A DNA stretch of 16,368 nt from Deltaproteobacteria bacterium. Lineage in GTDB: Bacteria; Desulfobacterota; Syntrophia; Syntrophales; UBA2192. The notes under the pieces are model-generated. The model did no database searches. It was given only the letters and a program-made list of their open reading frames with translations, and had not been told where the DNA came from. The stretch is taken from positions 1-16,368 of the forward strand of contig JAPLJU010000173.1 of the NCBI GenBank assembly GCA_026388445.1, read 5' to 3'. Shown piece by piece: positions 1-7,087 of the stretch. The position numbers and the translations under genes were made by a program. Numbering within the stretch: position 1 is the stretch's first letter; each line of letters opens with the position of its first letter.

Positions 1-1
1 A

Positions 2-424
2 GAACTCGATTTTGTGATTGCGGGCATCCACTCTCAGTTCAAGATGACGCGGACCGAGATGACAGAGCGGATCATCCGGGCGCTCAAGAATCCCCATGTG
101 GATATTTTATCCCATCCCACGGGCCGTATCCTCAAGCGTCGTGACGAGTACGAAACGGACTTTGATCGTCTCCTGAAGGTCGCCCGGGAGACGGGGAAGG
201 TTCTGGAAATCAATGCCTACCCTGAGAGGCTGGATTTGAACGATGTAAACATCATGAAGGCTGTCAGGGCCGGTGTCCGAATGGTTGTCAACACGGACGC
301 CCACCACGTCGATCAGCTTGTCATGATGAGGTACGGCGTGGCCCAGGCCAGGCGGGGCTGGGCCGAGAAAAAGGACATCATCAACACCTGGCCGGTGGAG
401 GGGCTTTTAAAGGGCATGAAATAG
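2..424 (+). CDS. polX: DNA polymerase/3'-5' exonuclease PolX, C-terminal part (5' end outside window)
   Basis: The frame is open from the first bases, so only the last 140 residues of a larger protein are present. They match the C-terminal half of a PHP (polymerase and histidinol phosphatase) domain: a GIHSQF strand end, DILSHPTGR, LEINAYPERLDL and NTDAHHVDQL, in that order and spacing. The histidines and aspartates in these motifs are the usual PHP metal ligands. In PolX the PHP domain follows a family X polymerase domain and gives Mn-dependent 3'-5' exonuclease and AP-endonuclease activity used in base excision repair. The end is normal for the family (a short helix after the NTDAH strand). 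A stand-alone PHP phosphoesterase is the alternative, but the motif wording is that of PolX. The next gene is 122 bp away. Confidence 0.88.
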   Translation, partial: ELDFVIAGIHSQFKMTRTEMTERIIRALKNPHVDILSHPTGRILKRRDEYETDFDRLLKVARETGKVLEINAYPERLDLNDVNIMKAVRAGVRMVVNTDAHHVDQLVMMRYGVAQARRGWAEKKDIINTWPVEGLLKGMK

Positions 425-443
425 GTGAATGCCGGTTGAGACG

Positions 444-458
444 GTCCCGCCACGGGAC
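444..458. repeat. short inverted repeat after polX
   Basis: GTCCCG and CGGGAC (6 bp, perfect) flank a 3-base loop about 20 bp after the polX stop. No T-run follows, so it is a hairpin that might slow or end transcription but is not a standard intrinsic terminator. Confidence 0.3.
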
Positions 459-546
459 ACATGAACTCAATGGAGATAGTTGACAAAGGAGATGACGATC
501 TCAGGCAGGAAGCACTTCTAGAAAATTTTTGCGGAGGGGACTCGTT

Positions 547-1269
547 GTGAAAAAAATCTTCATCTCAGCGTTTCTCGCTGCGGGCTTGTTTCTGGCCCCG
601 CAGGCACAGGCTGTTTCCTTTGATGACATACTGAAGGGTGTCCAGATCCCGGCCGGATCGTCCCGGGATGACGGCACCACCGTATCGGGCCTCAAGGAAG
701 CGCTTTCCGTGGGGACAGACAGGGCGGTGAAGTCTGTTTCAAAGACGGATGGTTATTTCAAGGATCAGGCCATCAAGATTCTCATGCCCGAAAAAATACA
801 GAAGGCGGCGGATGTCATGAAGATGGCGGGCTACTCGAAGGAAGTGGACGACTTCGTCCTCAGTATGAACAGGGCGGCAGAGAAGGCGGCGCCCGAGGCC
901 GCAGCCATTTTTGTCGACGCCATCAAGCAGATGTCCTTTGAGGATGCCGGGAAGATTCTGAACGGAGGGAATACCGCCGCGACGGAATATTTCAAGACCA
1001 AGACGTCCCCCCGGCTTTTTGATAGATTCAAACCCATCGTCTCCACGAGTATGAACGAGGTGGGTGTAACACGTTCCTACAAGGCCATGACGGAGAAGTA
1101 CACATCCGCGGCCCCCTTCATGAAAATGGAATCCCTGGACTTGGACCGGTATGTAACGAACAAGGCTCTTGAGGGGCTTTTTTTCAAGCTGGGGCAGGAG
1201 GAAATGGCGATCCGGACGAACCCGGCCGCCCGGACGATGGAACTCCTCCGGAAGGTTTTCGCGCGATAG
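547..1269 (+). CDS. Secreted DUF4197 domain protein
   Basis: This 240-residue protein starts with a signal peptide: KK, a hydrophobic stretch, then APQAQA with likely cleavage after residue 22. The remainder is helical and matches the DUF4197 pattern: an early GLKEAL...A motif, the run PEKIQKAADVMKMAGY, NRAAEKAAPEA, FKTKTSPRL and a C-terminal VTNKALEGLFFKLGQEE block, followed by a short tail with ELLRKVF. The family is found mainly in proteobacteria, and its function is not known; the protein should be periplasmic. I chose GTG at 547 because GGAGGGG lies 7 bases upstream and the signal peptide then starts with MKK; a TTG at 529 would place the ribosome site inside the gene. Length is typical of the family. 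Confidence 0.88.
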   Translation: MKKIFISAFLAAGLFLAPQAQAVSFDDILKGVQIPAGSSRDDGTTVSGLKEALSVGTDRAVKSVSKTDGYFKDQAIKILMPEKIQKAADVMKMAGYSKEVDDFVLSMNRAAEKAAPEAAAIFVDAIKQMSFEDAGKILNGGNTAATEYFKTKTSPRLFDRFKPIVSTSMNEVGVTRSYKAMTEKYTSAAPFMKMESLDLDRYVTNKALEGLFFKLGQEEMAIRTNPAARTMELLRKVFAR

Positions 1270-1286
1270 TCAGCTCTCTGAGGCAG

Positions 1287-1306
1287 GACCGGGAGAGTTG
1301 CCGGTC
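1287..1306. repeat. inverted repeat between DUF4197 gene and panE-like gene
   Basis: GACCGG and CCGGTC (6 bp, perfect) enclose an 8-base loop, 17 bp after the upstream stop. There is no T-run, so its role as a terminator is doubtful; it may shape the leader of the next gene. Confidence 0.3.
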
Positions 1307-1344
1307 AGTCCATATTGGGCTTTTCGGGACATGGAGAAGAATCT

Positions 1345-2277
1345 GTGAAGCCACCCATAAAATCGGTCTATATCATCGGGGCCGGGGCCGTCGGGGCGGC
1401 CTATGCCGGCTTGCTGTTCGAAATGGATAAAAACAACGTGGCCTTTATCGCGGCGGGCGAGCGGGGCGAGCGGCTGAGGAATCAAGGCGTCATCGTCAAT
1501 GGCAGGCATTACCCGATCCCGGTTTTTCACCCGAAAGAGATTTCGAGTCCTGCCGACCTTGTCATCGTTGCTGTCAAGCATCATCACCTTGACCAGGCAA
1601 TCGGGGAGATGAGAAAAGCGGTCGGCGACGAGACGACCATTATCTCTGTCATGAACGGTATCGACAGCGAAGAGAGGATCGGCTCCGTCTATGGAATGGA
1701 AAAAGTCCTCTATGCGATCAACGTGGGCATCGACGCGCTGCGGGAGGGCAACCGGGTGACCTACAGGAGTCAGGGCAAGCTGTTGTTCGGCGAGGCCAGA
1801 AACCCGGTCTGGACAGAGCGGGTGCGACGCGTGAAAGAATTTATTGACAGGGTGGGCATCGTCTGTGAGGTGCCGGACGACATGATCCGGACCCTCTGGT
1901 GGAAGTTCATGATCAACGTGGGAATCAACCAGGTGTCGGCTGTCCTCGGCGGTTCTTATAGTGTTTTTCAGACCTCCTCGCGGGCGAGGGAACTCATGGC
2001 ATCGGCCATGCAGGAGGTCATCCAACTCGCTGCGGAGGCCGGGGTTCACCTGACCGACGAGGATGTCGGGAACTGGTATGCCGTCCTCGACTCCCTCAAT
2101 CCTTCGGGGAAAACCTCCATGCTCCAGGATGTCGAGGCGGGGCGAAAAACGGAGGTGGAGATGTTTGCCGGCAAGGTAATCGAACTGGGCAGGCGCTATG
2201 GTGTCCCCACGCCGGTAAACGAAAGACTCTTTGAGGAGATCAGGAGGCTCGAAGGATCCTCCAGACGGGGTCCGTAA
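1345..2277 (+). CDS. panE: 2-dehydropantoate 2-reductase family protein (ApbA/PanE)
   Basis: A 310-residue protein with both ketopantoate-reductase domains. Residues 8-17 hold the Rossmann glycine motif GAGAVG for NADP(H). The MNG motif near residue 104 supplies the conserved Asn, WKFMINVGINQ at 186-196 supplies the catalytic Lys (187), and KTSMLQDVEAGRKTEVE near 256-272 supplies the conserved Ser and Glu. The family reduces 2-dehydropantoate to pantoate for coenzyme A synthesis in the cytoplasm. Length is normal (about 300). GTG at 1345 is preferred because GGAGAAGA lies 4-8 bases upstream; the in-frame TTG at 1315 has no such site. No other pantothenate gene is nearby, and genomes often carry paralogues of this family acting on other 2-oxo acids, so the exact substrate is uncertain. 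Confidence 0.85.
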   Translation: MKPPIKSVYIIGAGAVGAAYAGLLFEMDKNNVAFIAAGERGERLRNQGVIVNGRHYPIPVFHPKEISSPADLVIVAVKHHHLDQAIGEMRKAVGDETTIISVMNGIDSEERIGSVYGMEKVLYAINVGIDALREGNRVTYRSQGKLLFGEARNPVWTERVRRVKEFIDRVGIVCEVPDDMIRTLWWKFMINVGINQVSAVLGGSYSVFQTSSRARELMASAMQEVIQLAAEAGVHLTDEDVGNWYAVLDSLNPSGKTSMLQDVEAGRKTEVEMFAGKVIELGRRYGVPTPVNERLFEEIRRLEGSSRRGP

Positions 2278-2335
2278 TGGACGCGCCGGTCTCGACCTGG
2301 CGACGATTCCACAGAGTCCCCGTGGGACCGTCAGG

Positions 2336-2743
2336 TCATTTCAGGATGATCTTGGGGTCCGTGATATTCGCGCCCGGGACGATGATCCGGGACTGCTCCT
2401 GGCGTTGCATTTCCTTGGCCTGCTCTATCAGGTTATCCACGAAAAGCTCCATGGTCTCGGGGAACTTCTCCAGGGCCTGCTGGAGGTTCTTGGCCTCAAT
2501 GGGAAACTGGATGGGCAGAGGGCCATGCTGGGTGACAAGGGACGACTGGCCGATGAAGAGAATCTTGCGGTTTTTGTCGAACTCGCCGTTCGACTTGACG
2601 GGGGTGAGCTGCCGGATGGCGCCGACTCTCATATCCGTGAATATTTCCTCCCTGTATAGATCCTGAATGCTGATCCTGACCTTTGGCCTGTCGGTTCCGC
2701 CGGGGCCCATGGCCTGGGGGGTTTCTTTCATTTGGTCTTCCAT
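2336..2743 (-). CDS. Conserved-looking hypothetical protein, 135 aa
   Basis: I do not recognise this family. The start is ATG at 2743, with AAGGAGA 6 bases upstream; the frame continues upstream, but the residues there are arginine- and proline-rich and look non-coding. The N-terminus is a flexible Met/Gln/Pro/Gly stretch. From about residue 25 the protein looks folded: a beta-rich part with VRISIQDLY, MRVGAIRQLTPV and ILFIGQSSL, then LPIQFPIEA. A long helix follows (about residues 85-120) with NLQQALEKFPETMELFVDNLIEQAKEM in its core, then a short strand RIIVPG. No signal peptide or membrane segment is seen, so it should be cytoplasmic. It converges with the panE-like gene (58 bp between stops) and diverges from the gene at 2949. 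Confidence 0.75.
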   Translation of the reverse strand: MEDQMKETPQAMGPGGTDRPKVRISIQDLYREEIFTDMRVGAIRQLTPVKSNGEFDKNRKILFIGQSSLVTQHGPLPIQFPIEAKNLQQALEKFPETMELFVDNLIEQAKEMQRQEQSRIIVPGANITDPKIILK

Positions 2744-2948
2744 GGCCTGTCTCCTTCTTCGTCGGGTGTGCGGGGCAAATACCATATTCCAGGATATAAA
2801 TACAGCCTTATCTGATTCATCAACGACCGGGTGTAGACCGGGATGCTTCCCTGCCGGGCTTGTCTTTGTACCAGGGGTTTCCCTCCGGGGGGCGCATCCC
2901 GATGGTCGTTTACAGTGAGAGATATTCCATGAACCGGACGGACGTGTG

Positions 2949-3434
2949 ATGAAGATCTTGCGGATCAACCCGGAACGCTGGGACGATTGGTGGAATGCCT
3001 ATTTTGATGAGGCTTTTCCGCTGATTGAGGATCTGATGACCCTGCAGATTTTCGGGACCATGCTGGCGGGCGCTTTCAGATGGCCAAGGCCTTATGTCTC
3101 GGAGGTCGTCATATCGGAGGACGAACTGCAGAGGCTTCTGGAGTGGTGTGCCGGTGCCCTTCCGAACTGGAGCCGTGAGGGCGTCATACCCGTCGAATGC
3201 GGCCGTGAGGAATATTTCGAGAAGAGAAACCTTTATATGGATGCTCGCAGGCGGTTATTCTACTATGATGCCTGCGGCCGGCTATGGCTCCTCGAGGGAA
3301 AAATCGAATGGGTGGGTTACGCGCCATGTCGTTCTTACTGGCGTCCTCATACGGATACCCTTACGAAAGTGCCTGAGTCGAGGGTCGGTGATAAAGTCAG
3401 GCACCTCATGAAAGACCTGGATGAAGGGGGTTGA
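2949..3434 (+). CDS. Hypothetical protein, tryptophan-rich, 161 aa
   Basis: I do not recognise this gene. The frame is intact for 161 residues and composition is protein-like: nine tryptophans (for example WDDWW near the N-terminus and WLLEGKIEW near residue 118), many aromatic residues and acidic helices. There is no signal peptide, no clear membrane span and no cysteine-pair zinc motif (scattered single Cys only). The start is uncertain: ATG at 2949 directly follows an in-frame GTG at 2946, and neither has a strong ribosome site. It is divergent from the gene at 2336-2743 across about 200 bp, which probably holds both promoters, and is followed by a likely terminator at 3536-3560. Confidence 0.62.
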   Translation: MKILRINPERWDDWWNAYFDEAFPLIEDLMTLQIFGTMLAGAFRWPRPYVSEVVISEDELQRLLEWCAGALPNWSREGVIPVECGREEYFEKRNLYMDARRRLFYYDACGRLWLLEGKIEWVGYAPCRSYWRPHTDTLTKVPESRVGDKVRHLMKDLDEGG

Positions 3435-3535
3435 AAGTTGTTCGCCTGTCAATTCTCCAGGAAGGAGGCGACATTTTGACATCTCTCGATCCGGCACAAT
3501 GAGATCGGCTCCTGAGGGATGCGGATCGCGATGTC

Positions 3536-3560
3536 AGGCGGCAGTCTCGCCGTCTTTTCT
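3536..3560 (+). terminator. Probable intrinsic terminator
   Basis: AGGCGGC (3536-3542) pairs with GCCGTCT (3549-3555), 7 bp with one G-U pair, around the loop AGTCTC. It runs into TTTTCT. It lies about 100 bp after the stop of the 161-aa hypothetical gene on the same strand. Confidence 0.45.
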
Positions 3561-3625
3561 AGCAGGGATTTTTTGCCGACCTGCAACCTTCTGAAGTACT
3601 TTATTCTCCGGGAATATTTTCCAGC

Positions 3626-3745
3626 CTAAGGGTCCTTTTTGTTGAAGTCATTCGGGTCGAAAAAGACCAGGAATGGGATCAGGGCAATCAGCCCGGAGAT
3701 AATAAACACCTGGAAGGGGGACGCATTTGTCAGAATCTCTATCAT
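3626..3745 (-). CDS. Single-pass membrane microprotein, 39 aa
   Basis: A short frame that size filters miss. ATG at 3745 is preceded by GGGAGA 7-8 bases upstream. The product begins MIEILTNASPFQ, has one uninterrupted hydrophobic segment at about residues 13-29 (VFIISGLIALIPFLVFF), and ends with a polar tail DPNDFNKKDP. This is the classic layout of a bacterial one-pass microprotein. An in-frame ATG at 3763 would add six residues (KGRSP) but would put the ribosome site inside the gene. It stands alone: the genes on either side are about 190 and 370 bp away. I cannot assign a function; such proteins often act as small subunits or regulators of membrane complexes. Conservation would decide whether it is real. 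Confidence 0.6.
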   Translation of the reverse strand: MIEILTNASPFQVFIISGLIALIPFLVFFDPNDFNKKDP

Positions 3746-4115
3746 CGGACTTCTCCCTTTCATGGTAAGTATCATGCCGAACAGCCCCTTCCTTTAGAAG
3801 TCCTATCCATCAAAAAGGATGCCAGAGTTCTCTTTGTGTTTTAAAAAATTGAGTCGACGGAAGTTTTGTTGAGCCCCGTCGCTGAAGGCGGGATGAAAGA
3901 AAGGACGTTGCGGTATCGGTTAAGCCTGTTTCCGAAATAATTTTGCGCTTATGAGTACCGGTGAGGGGATCGGTTCGCGGGTGCGGAGATTCAGGATGGC
4001 CTTTCGATGAGGGGCTGTGTCCCGGCATCAGCGATGAAAGGCTATGGTCAACATTTCACATCAGCTATTGCCGGGACAGGAATGATCTCACGAGAAACAT
4101 GCAGCGACAGGTGAA
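3746..4115. other. Gene-free stretch between microprotein and MaoC gene
   Basis: About 370 bp without a convincing gene on either strand. It holds the sigma-54-like site for the microprotein at 3809-3825 and an AT-rich patch near 3838-3850. Open frames here are overlapping shadows with no ribosome site or recognisable product. I see no strong terminator for the leftward MaoC gene that ends at 4116. Confidence 0.5.
3809..3825 (-). promoter_or_regulatory. Candidate sigma-54 (-24/-12) promoter for the microprotein
   Basis: Read on the minus strand the sequence is CTGGCATCCTTTTTGAT. It compares well with the consensus YTGGCACG-N4-TTGCW: the -24 GG is intact and spacing is right, but the -12 GC is GA. 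It lies about 64 bp upstream of the ATG at 3745. One mismatch at the -12 dinucleotide keeps confidence low. Confidence 0.3.
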
Positions 4116-4964
4116 CTACCCCTTCGGGACCTCCCCGTACACGAACTCGCCGCAATCTATGACGGTATCGCCTTTTTGGGCGTTTCGTGTCCTCCAGAGG
4201 GCCTGTCCCCCCGCTTTTTTCCAGATGAGCGTCTGGATGGGCTCTCCAGGATAGAGGCTTCTCGTGAAGCGGCAGGCGATTCGCCTGACCATCTCGGGCT
4301 TGCCGGGGGCAAGGCTTGCCATGAGGGCCCGGCATGCGAAGCCCAGGGTGCACATCCCGTGGATGATGGGCTTCTCGAACCCGGCCTTCCGGGCAAACGC
4401 CGGATCGGCGTGCAGCGGGTGATAGTCACCGGAGAGGCGGTAGAGGAGGGGCTGGTTCAGCGAGGGCAGGACATCGACGGTAAAATCGGGTGATCTCTCC
4501 GGAAAGGACATAACCTTCCGGGGCGCATCCTCGCCGCCGAACCCCCCGTCGTATCGGCCGAAGAGGGAAAAGATCGCGGTGAAAAGCTTTTTCCCATCCT
4601 CCGCGAAGGTGTCGGCCTCGCCGATGACGATGGCTCCCTTTTCCTTTTTATCGTAAAAGCGGGTAATCTTTCCTTCCGCCCTGAAGGTTCCCGATGAGGG
4701 GATAGGCCGGTGGCAGATGAGTTCCTGCTCGCCGTGGAGGAGCCCCACATCGTCAATATTGGCTGCTTTTGAGATCTCGAAGAAGAAATCGAAGATGGTC
4801 GCGATGCCGAATGTGGGGATGACCTTCAGGTTCTTTTCGTGGACGAGGTGAAACTCATCGAAACCCGCCCCCACGCCGAGGGCATAAATGATGACATCCC
4901 TCCAGGTGTATTCTTTTACAACCGGTCCGATTTTCTTTCCCAGTGCGTTCAGGTTGAGGGCCAT
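4116..4964 (-). CDS. Hydratase-2 / MaoC-like (R)-specific enoyl-CoA hydratase
   Basis: A 282-residue double hot-dog protein. The second half carries the hydratase-2 signature at about residues 174-203: LYRLSGDYHPLHADPAFA followed by AGFEKPIIHGMCTLG. By family knowledge Asp180 and His185 are the catalytic pair that adds water to trans-2-enoyl-CoA to give (R)-3-hydroxyacyl-CoA; the wording is very close to the hydratase domain of eukaryotic multifunctional enzyme 2. The first half is the degenerate hot-dog (IPTFGIATIFDF, HGEQELICHRPIP, GKITRFYDKKEKGA) that holds the acyl chain. No signal peptide. ATG at 4964 has AAAGGAGA 8 bases upstream. It follows the esterase gene by 35 bp on the same strand, so the two are probably co-transcribed. 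Likely role: fatty-acid or polyhydroxyalkanoate-type hydroxyacyl-CoA metabolism. Confidence 0.88.
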   Translation of the reverse strand: MALNLNALGKKIGPVVKEYTWRDVIIYALGVGAGFDEFHLVHEKNLKVIPTFGIATIFDFFFEISKAANIDDVGLLHGEQELICHRPIPSSGTFRAEGKITRFYDKKEKGAIVIGEADTFAEDGKKLFTAIFSLFGRYDGGFGGEDAPRKVMSFPERSPDFTVDVLPSLNQPLLYRLSGDYHPLHADPAFARKAGFEKPIIHGMCTLGFACRALMASLAPGKPEMVRRIACRFTRSLYPGEPIQTLIWKKAGGQALWRTRNAQKGDTVIDCGEFVYGEVPKG

Positions 4965-4999
4965 GTGTCGTTCTCCTTTTTGGGTTTATAGTAGATTGC

Positions 5000-6142
5000 C
5001 TAGGGTGCGGGCAGGGCAAGTGCCGGGTCAAACCAAGTGAGAATGCTGTCGTTTTTCTCCCGCGGATAGGCGTGGTAGAGGTCGGGGATGATCTCCTGGG
5101 TGATATCGGCGCCCGCCTCCCGGAGCATTTTATATCCTGTTTTTGCGTACCACAGGGGGAACATCCAGTCGCGCGCCCCGTGAACCCAGAAGATGCGCCG
5201 GCCCCGGACGTGCCCAAGGTTGAAGGGAGGCAGGATTCCCGCCGCGAGGGCGAAGGCCGAGAAAGGGGATTCTTCGTCGAGGGCACGCTTGAGCAGGTAC
5301 GTGGCCCCATCTGAAAGGCCGGTCAGCAGGATTCTTTTCCTGTCCACGTTCCAGCGGTCCGTGATGTTCCGGAGGACATCCTTGAGGAATTCATCGTCGA
5401 CGTCGGGTCCGGTAATAGACCAGGTGCTTCCCCGCGACGTCGGGGAGACGAGCAGAAAGCGGCGGCTCCTGGCCTCACGAAGCCACGTCCAGATAAAGTC
5501 ACGGCCGTGACCGAATCCACCGTGAAGGGCCATGACAAGGGGCCATGGATCCGAGTCCTTGTAGGATTCAGGGACGAAGAGCGAGAAGGTGCCCCGGGCG
5601 TAGGGGTGTTCGTCGGCACCGACGTGCTGAAGGCCGACCGGGCCGGCCGGGGCCTCAGGCCGGATGAGGACATCGTCCCTCACGCGAAAAGGTTTTTCGA
5701 GGAAGAAGCGGTTCATGATCGGAAGGCTGACGTGGAGCGGGTAGAGTATCTCCATGGCACGGTTCACCCGCCGGCTGGCCTTCCTGAAATTAGCGAGGAA
5801 TGCTTCGAGATACTCGTCTTCTATGGAAAGGCGAAGTGAATCCAGGCAGAGTCCCGCGGCTTCCAGGAGATCATTCCTCATGCGATTTGCCTCCGGCGGG
5901 CAAGGCATGGAATGAAAACGGGCCGTCGACCTTTCCAGTCGTTCCGCAAGAGGGCCGAATCTTTCACGAAGGATGGGAACCATCCCCGGGAAAAAAAGGC
6001 GCTGGCTCTCCTCGAAGGCTTCGAGAGCAGCCACGAGATCTGCGCAGAGTGCCCCGAGGGCTGGCTCGAAATCCGCGGTCGCTTCAAACGGGTTTAGCTG
6101 TCCTGATGGACCCCCACCATGCGACAAGTCCATGGGCATCAT
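5000..6142 (-). CDS. Alpha/beta-hydrolase esterase with helical N-terminal domain
   Basis: A 380-residue protein in two parts. Residues 20-150 are almost all amphipathic helix with no recognised motif. Residues 185-370 are a predicted-esterase/PHB-depolymerase-like alpha/beta hydrolase: oxyanion-hole HGG at 207-209, nucleophile elbow GLSDG at 275-279 (Ser277), an acid in HGARD (Asp325) and a base in LYHAYP (His357). The order and spacing of this triad are normal for the fold. It should cleave ester bonds of acyl or polyester substrates; there is no signal peptide, so it acts inside the cell. Starts at 6142, 6139 and 6133 are all possible; AGGGGG sits right against 6142 and 9 bases before 6133, so ATG 6133 (377 aa) may be the real one. 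It lies between a small upstream gene (22 bp) and the hydratase gene (35 bp). Confidence 0.82.
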   Translation of the reverse strand: MMPMDLSHGGGPSGQLNPFEATADFEPALGALCADLVAALEAFEESQRLFFPGMVPILRERFGPLAERLERSTARFHSMPCPPEANRMRNDLLEAAGLCLDSLRLSIEDEYLEAFLANFRKASRRVNRAMEILYPLHVSLPIMNRFFLEKPFRVRDDVLIRPEAPAGPVGLQHVGADEHPYARGTFSLFVPESYKDSDPWPLVMALHGGFGHGRDFIWTWLREARSRRFLLVSPTSRGSTWSITGPDVDDEFLKDVLRNITDRWNVDRKRILLTGLSDGATYLLKRALDEESPFSAFALAAGILPPFNLGHVRGRRIFWVHGARDWMFPLWYAKTGYKMLREAGADITQEIIPDLYHAYPREKNDSILTWFDPALALPAP

Positions 6143-6164
6143 CCCCCTGACGGTTGTTTTATGA

Positions 6165-6383
6165 TTAGAAAAAGAGTGTCGTTTGGACCCAGGGGAGCGC
6201 CGTGGTGTAGAAACGCCCGGAGATGTTCTTCAGCTCCTTGAGGAGGGCCTCTCTTTTTTTGGCCGCCCCGGCACCTTGGCGTCGAACCTGTTGATCCTGT
6301 CTAAGAGTTTCCTGTCTGCATGCTTGCGATTTCGTCGCATCGATCTTTTAAACCATTTTTCGGATCGTTGCAAGATGGAGCAT
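6165..6383 (-). pseudogene. Small basic protein gene with two compensating frameshifts
   Basis: AAGGAGG lies 6 bases before ATG 6383, but that frame stops after 11 codons. Skipping one base in the AAAAA run at about 6352-6356 moves into a good frame (WFKRSMRRNRKHADRKLL, then RINRFDAKVPGRPKK). This in turn must shift by -1 at the run of seven A at about 6254-6260 to continue as REALLKELKNISGRFYTTAL and end at 6165. With both corrections it would be a basic 72-residue protein with a helical middle. The shifts cancel, and the stop is in the phase of the start. It lies 22 bp before the esterase gene and probably starts that operon. I do not know the family. Both breaks are in A-runs, so sequence error, pseudogene or programmed slippage (A_AAA_AAA is a known slippery heptamer) are all possible. 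Confidence 0.5.
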
Positions 6384-6498
6384 CACCTGCCTCCTTTTTG
6401 AAAGGAAGAAAGGCCGGGCAGGAAGTTCTGATTTCCGTTGCGTTATCACCCCGGCCGCAGTATAGGAGTGGTCAGTAGATCATTTCAGGAGGGAACCC

Positions 6499-6966
6499 AT
6501 GCGAGACGTCTTCCGATTAACCTGCCTCATTGTTGCGGCAGCTCTCATGGCCGGCTGTACCGGGCTCTTTTTGAGCGCCGAGCGACCGCGGATCAACCTA
6601 TCGAACATCCAACCCAAGGATGTAAAGCTCCTGGAGCAGGTCTTTACCATGGATCTTCGAATTCAGAATCCCAGTGAGTCGGCCATCGACGTCAAGGGGC
6701 TTGCCTTTGATCTTGAGATCAACAACATACAATTCGCCACGGGCGTTTCCAACAAGCAACTGACCATTCAGCCCTTTACATCGCAGGTCATCCAGGTGGA
6801 GGCTGTGACGACCCTGGCAAACCTGCTCCGTCAGGTTTCGCAGGTTCAGAAAAGTGTGGATGCGTCGAAGTTGAAATACCGCCTCAAAGGCACCATTCAC
6901 ACGGGGTCCACCTTCGGAAGGATTCCCTTCGACGAATCGGGGGAGATCGCAGGGCCCCAGCAGTGA
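6499..6966 (+). CDS. LEA type 2 (WHy domain) lipoprotein
   Basis: A 155-residue protein with a lipoprotein signal: short basic start, hydrophobic run, and lipobox LMAGC with the modified Cys at residue 20. The mature part is a LEA14/WHy-type beta sandwich: PRINLSNIQPKDV, then FTMDLRIQNPSESAIDVKGLAFDLEIN (strand pair with the typical NP.. turn), GVSNKQLTIQP and a C-terminal YRLKGTIHTGS strand with F. The family is linked to desiccation and stress tolerance and is common in deltaproteobacterial outer membranes; a direct role here is inferred. Length is normal. AGGAGGG lies 6 bases before the ATG at 6499. The esterase operon points away from it, with the shared promoter region at about 6400-6498. 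Confidence 0.87.
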   Translation: MRDVFRLTCLIVAAALMAGCTGLFLSAERPRINLSNIQPKDVKLLEQVFTMDLRIQNPSESAIDVKGLAFDLEINNIQFATGVSNKQLTIQPFTSQVIQVEAVTTLANLLRQVSQVQKSVDASKLKYRLKGTIHTGSTFGRIPFDESGEIAGPQQ

Positions 6967-7087
6967 GCCGGAACCGGACAGGCCTGTGGGGATGAGAGGG
7001 ACACAGGACGGGATTTCCCCACTGTCTCTTCATGGTCCTATGCAGTCCCGGAGACCGAATTCTGAATTTCAAGAGGAGGTCGTTTTC

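Noticed and set aside
2231..2666. Plus-strand frames opposite the 135-aa hypothetical gene
   Set aside because: No ribosome sites; the minus-strand gene has AAGGAGA and a folded composition, so these are antisense shadows.
3871..3900. CRISPR-repeat-like string (GCCCCGTCGCTGAAGGCGGG then ATGAAAG)
   Set aside because: Only one copy occurs in the window; no regularly spaced repeat or Cas gene is near.
6183..6401. Plus-strand 72-codon frame opposite the small frameshifted gene
   Set aside because: The start lacks a ribosome site, and the opposite strand gives a better protein with its own AAGGAGG site.
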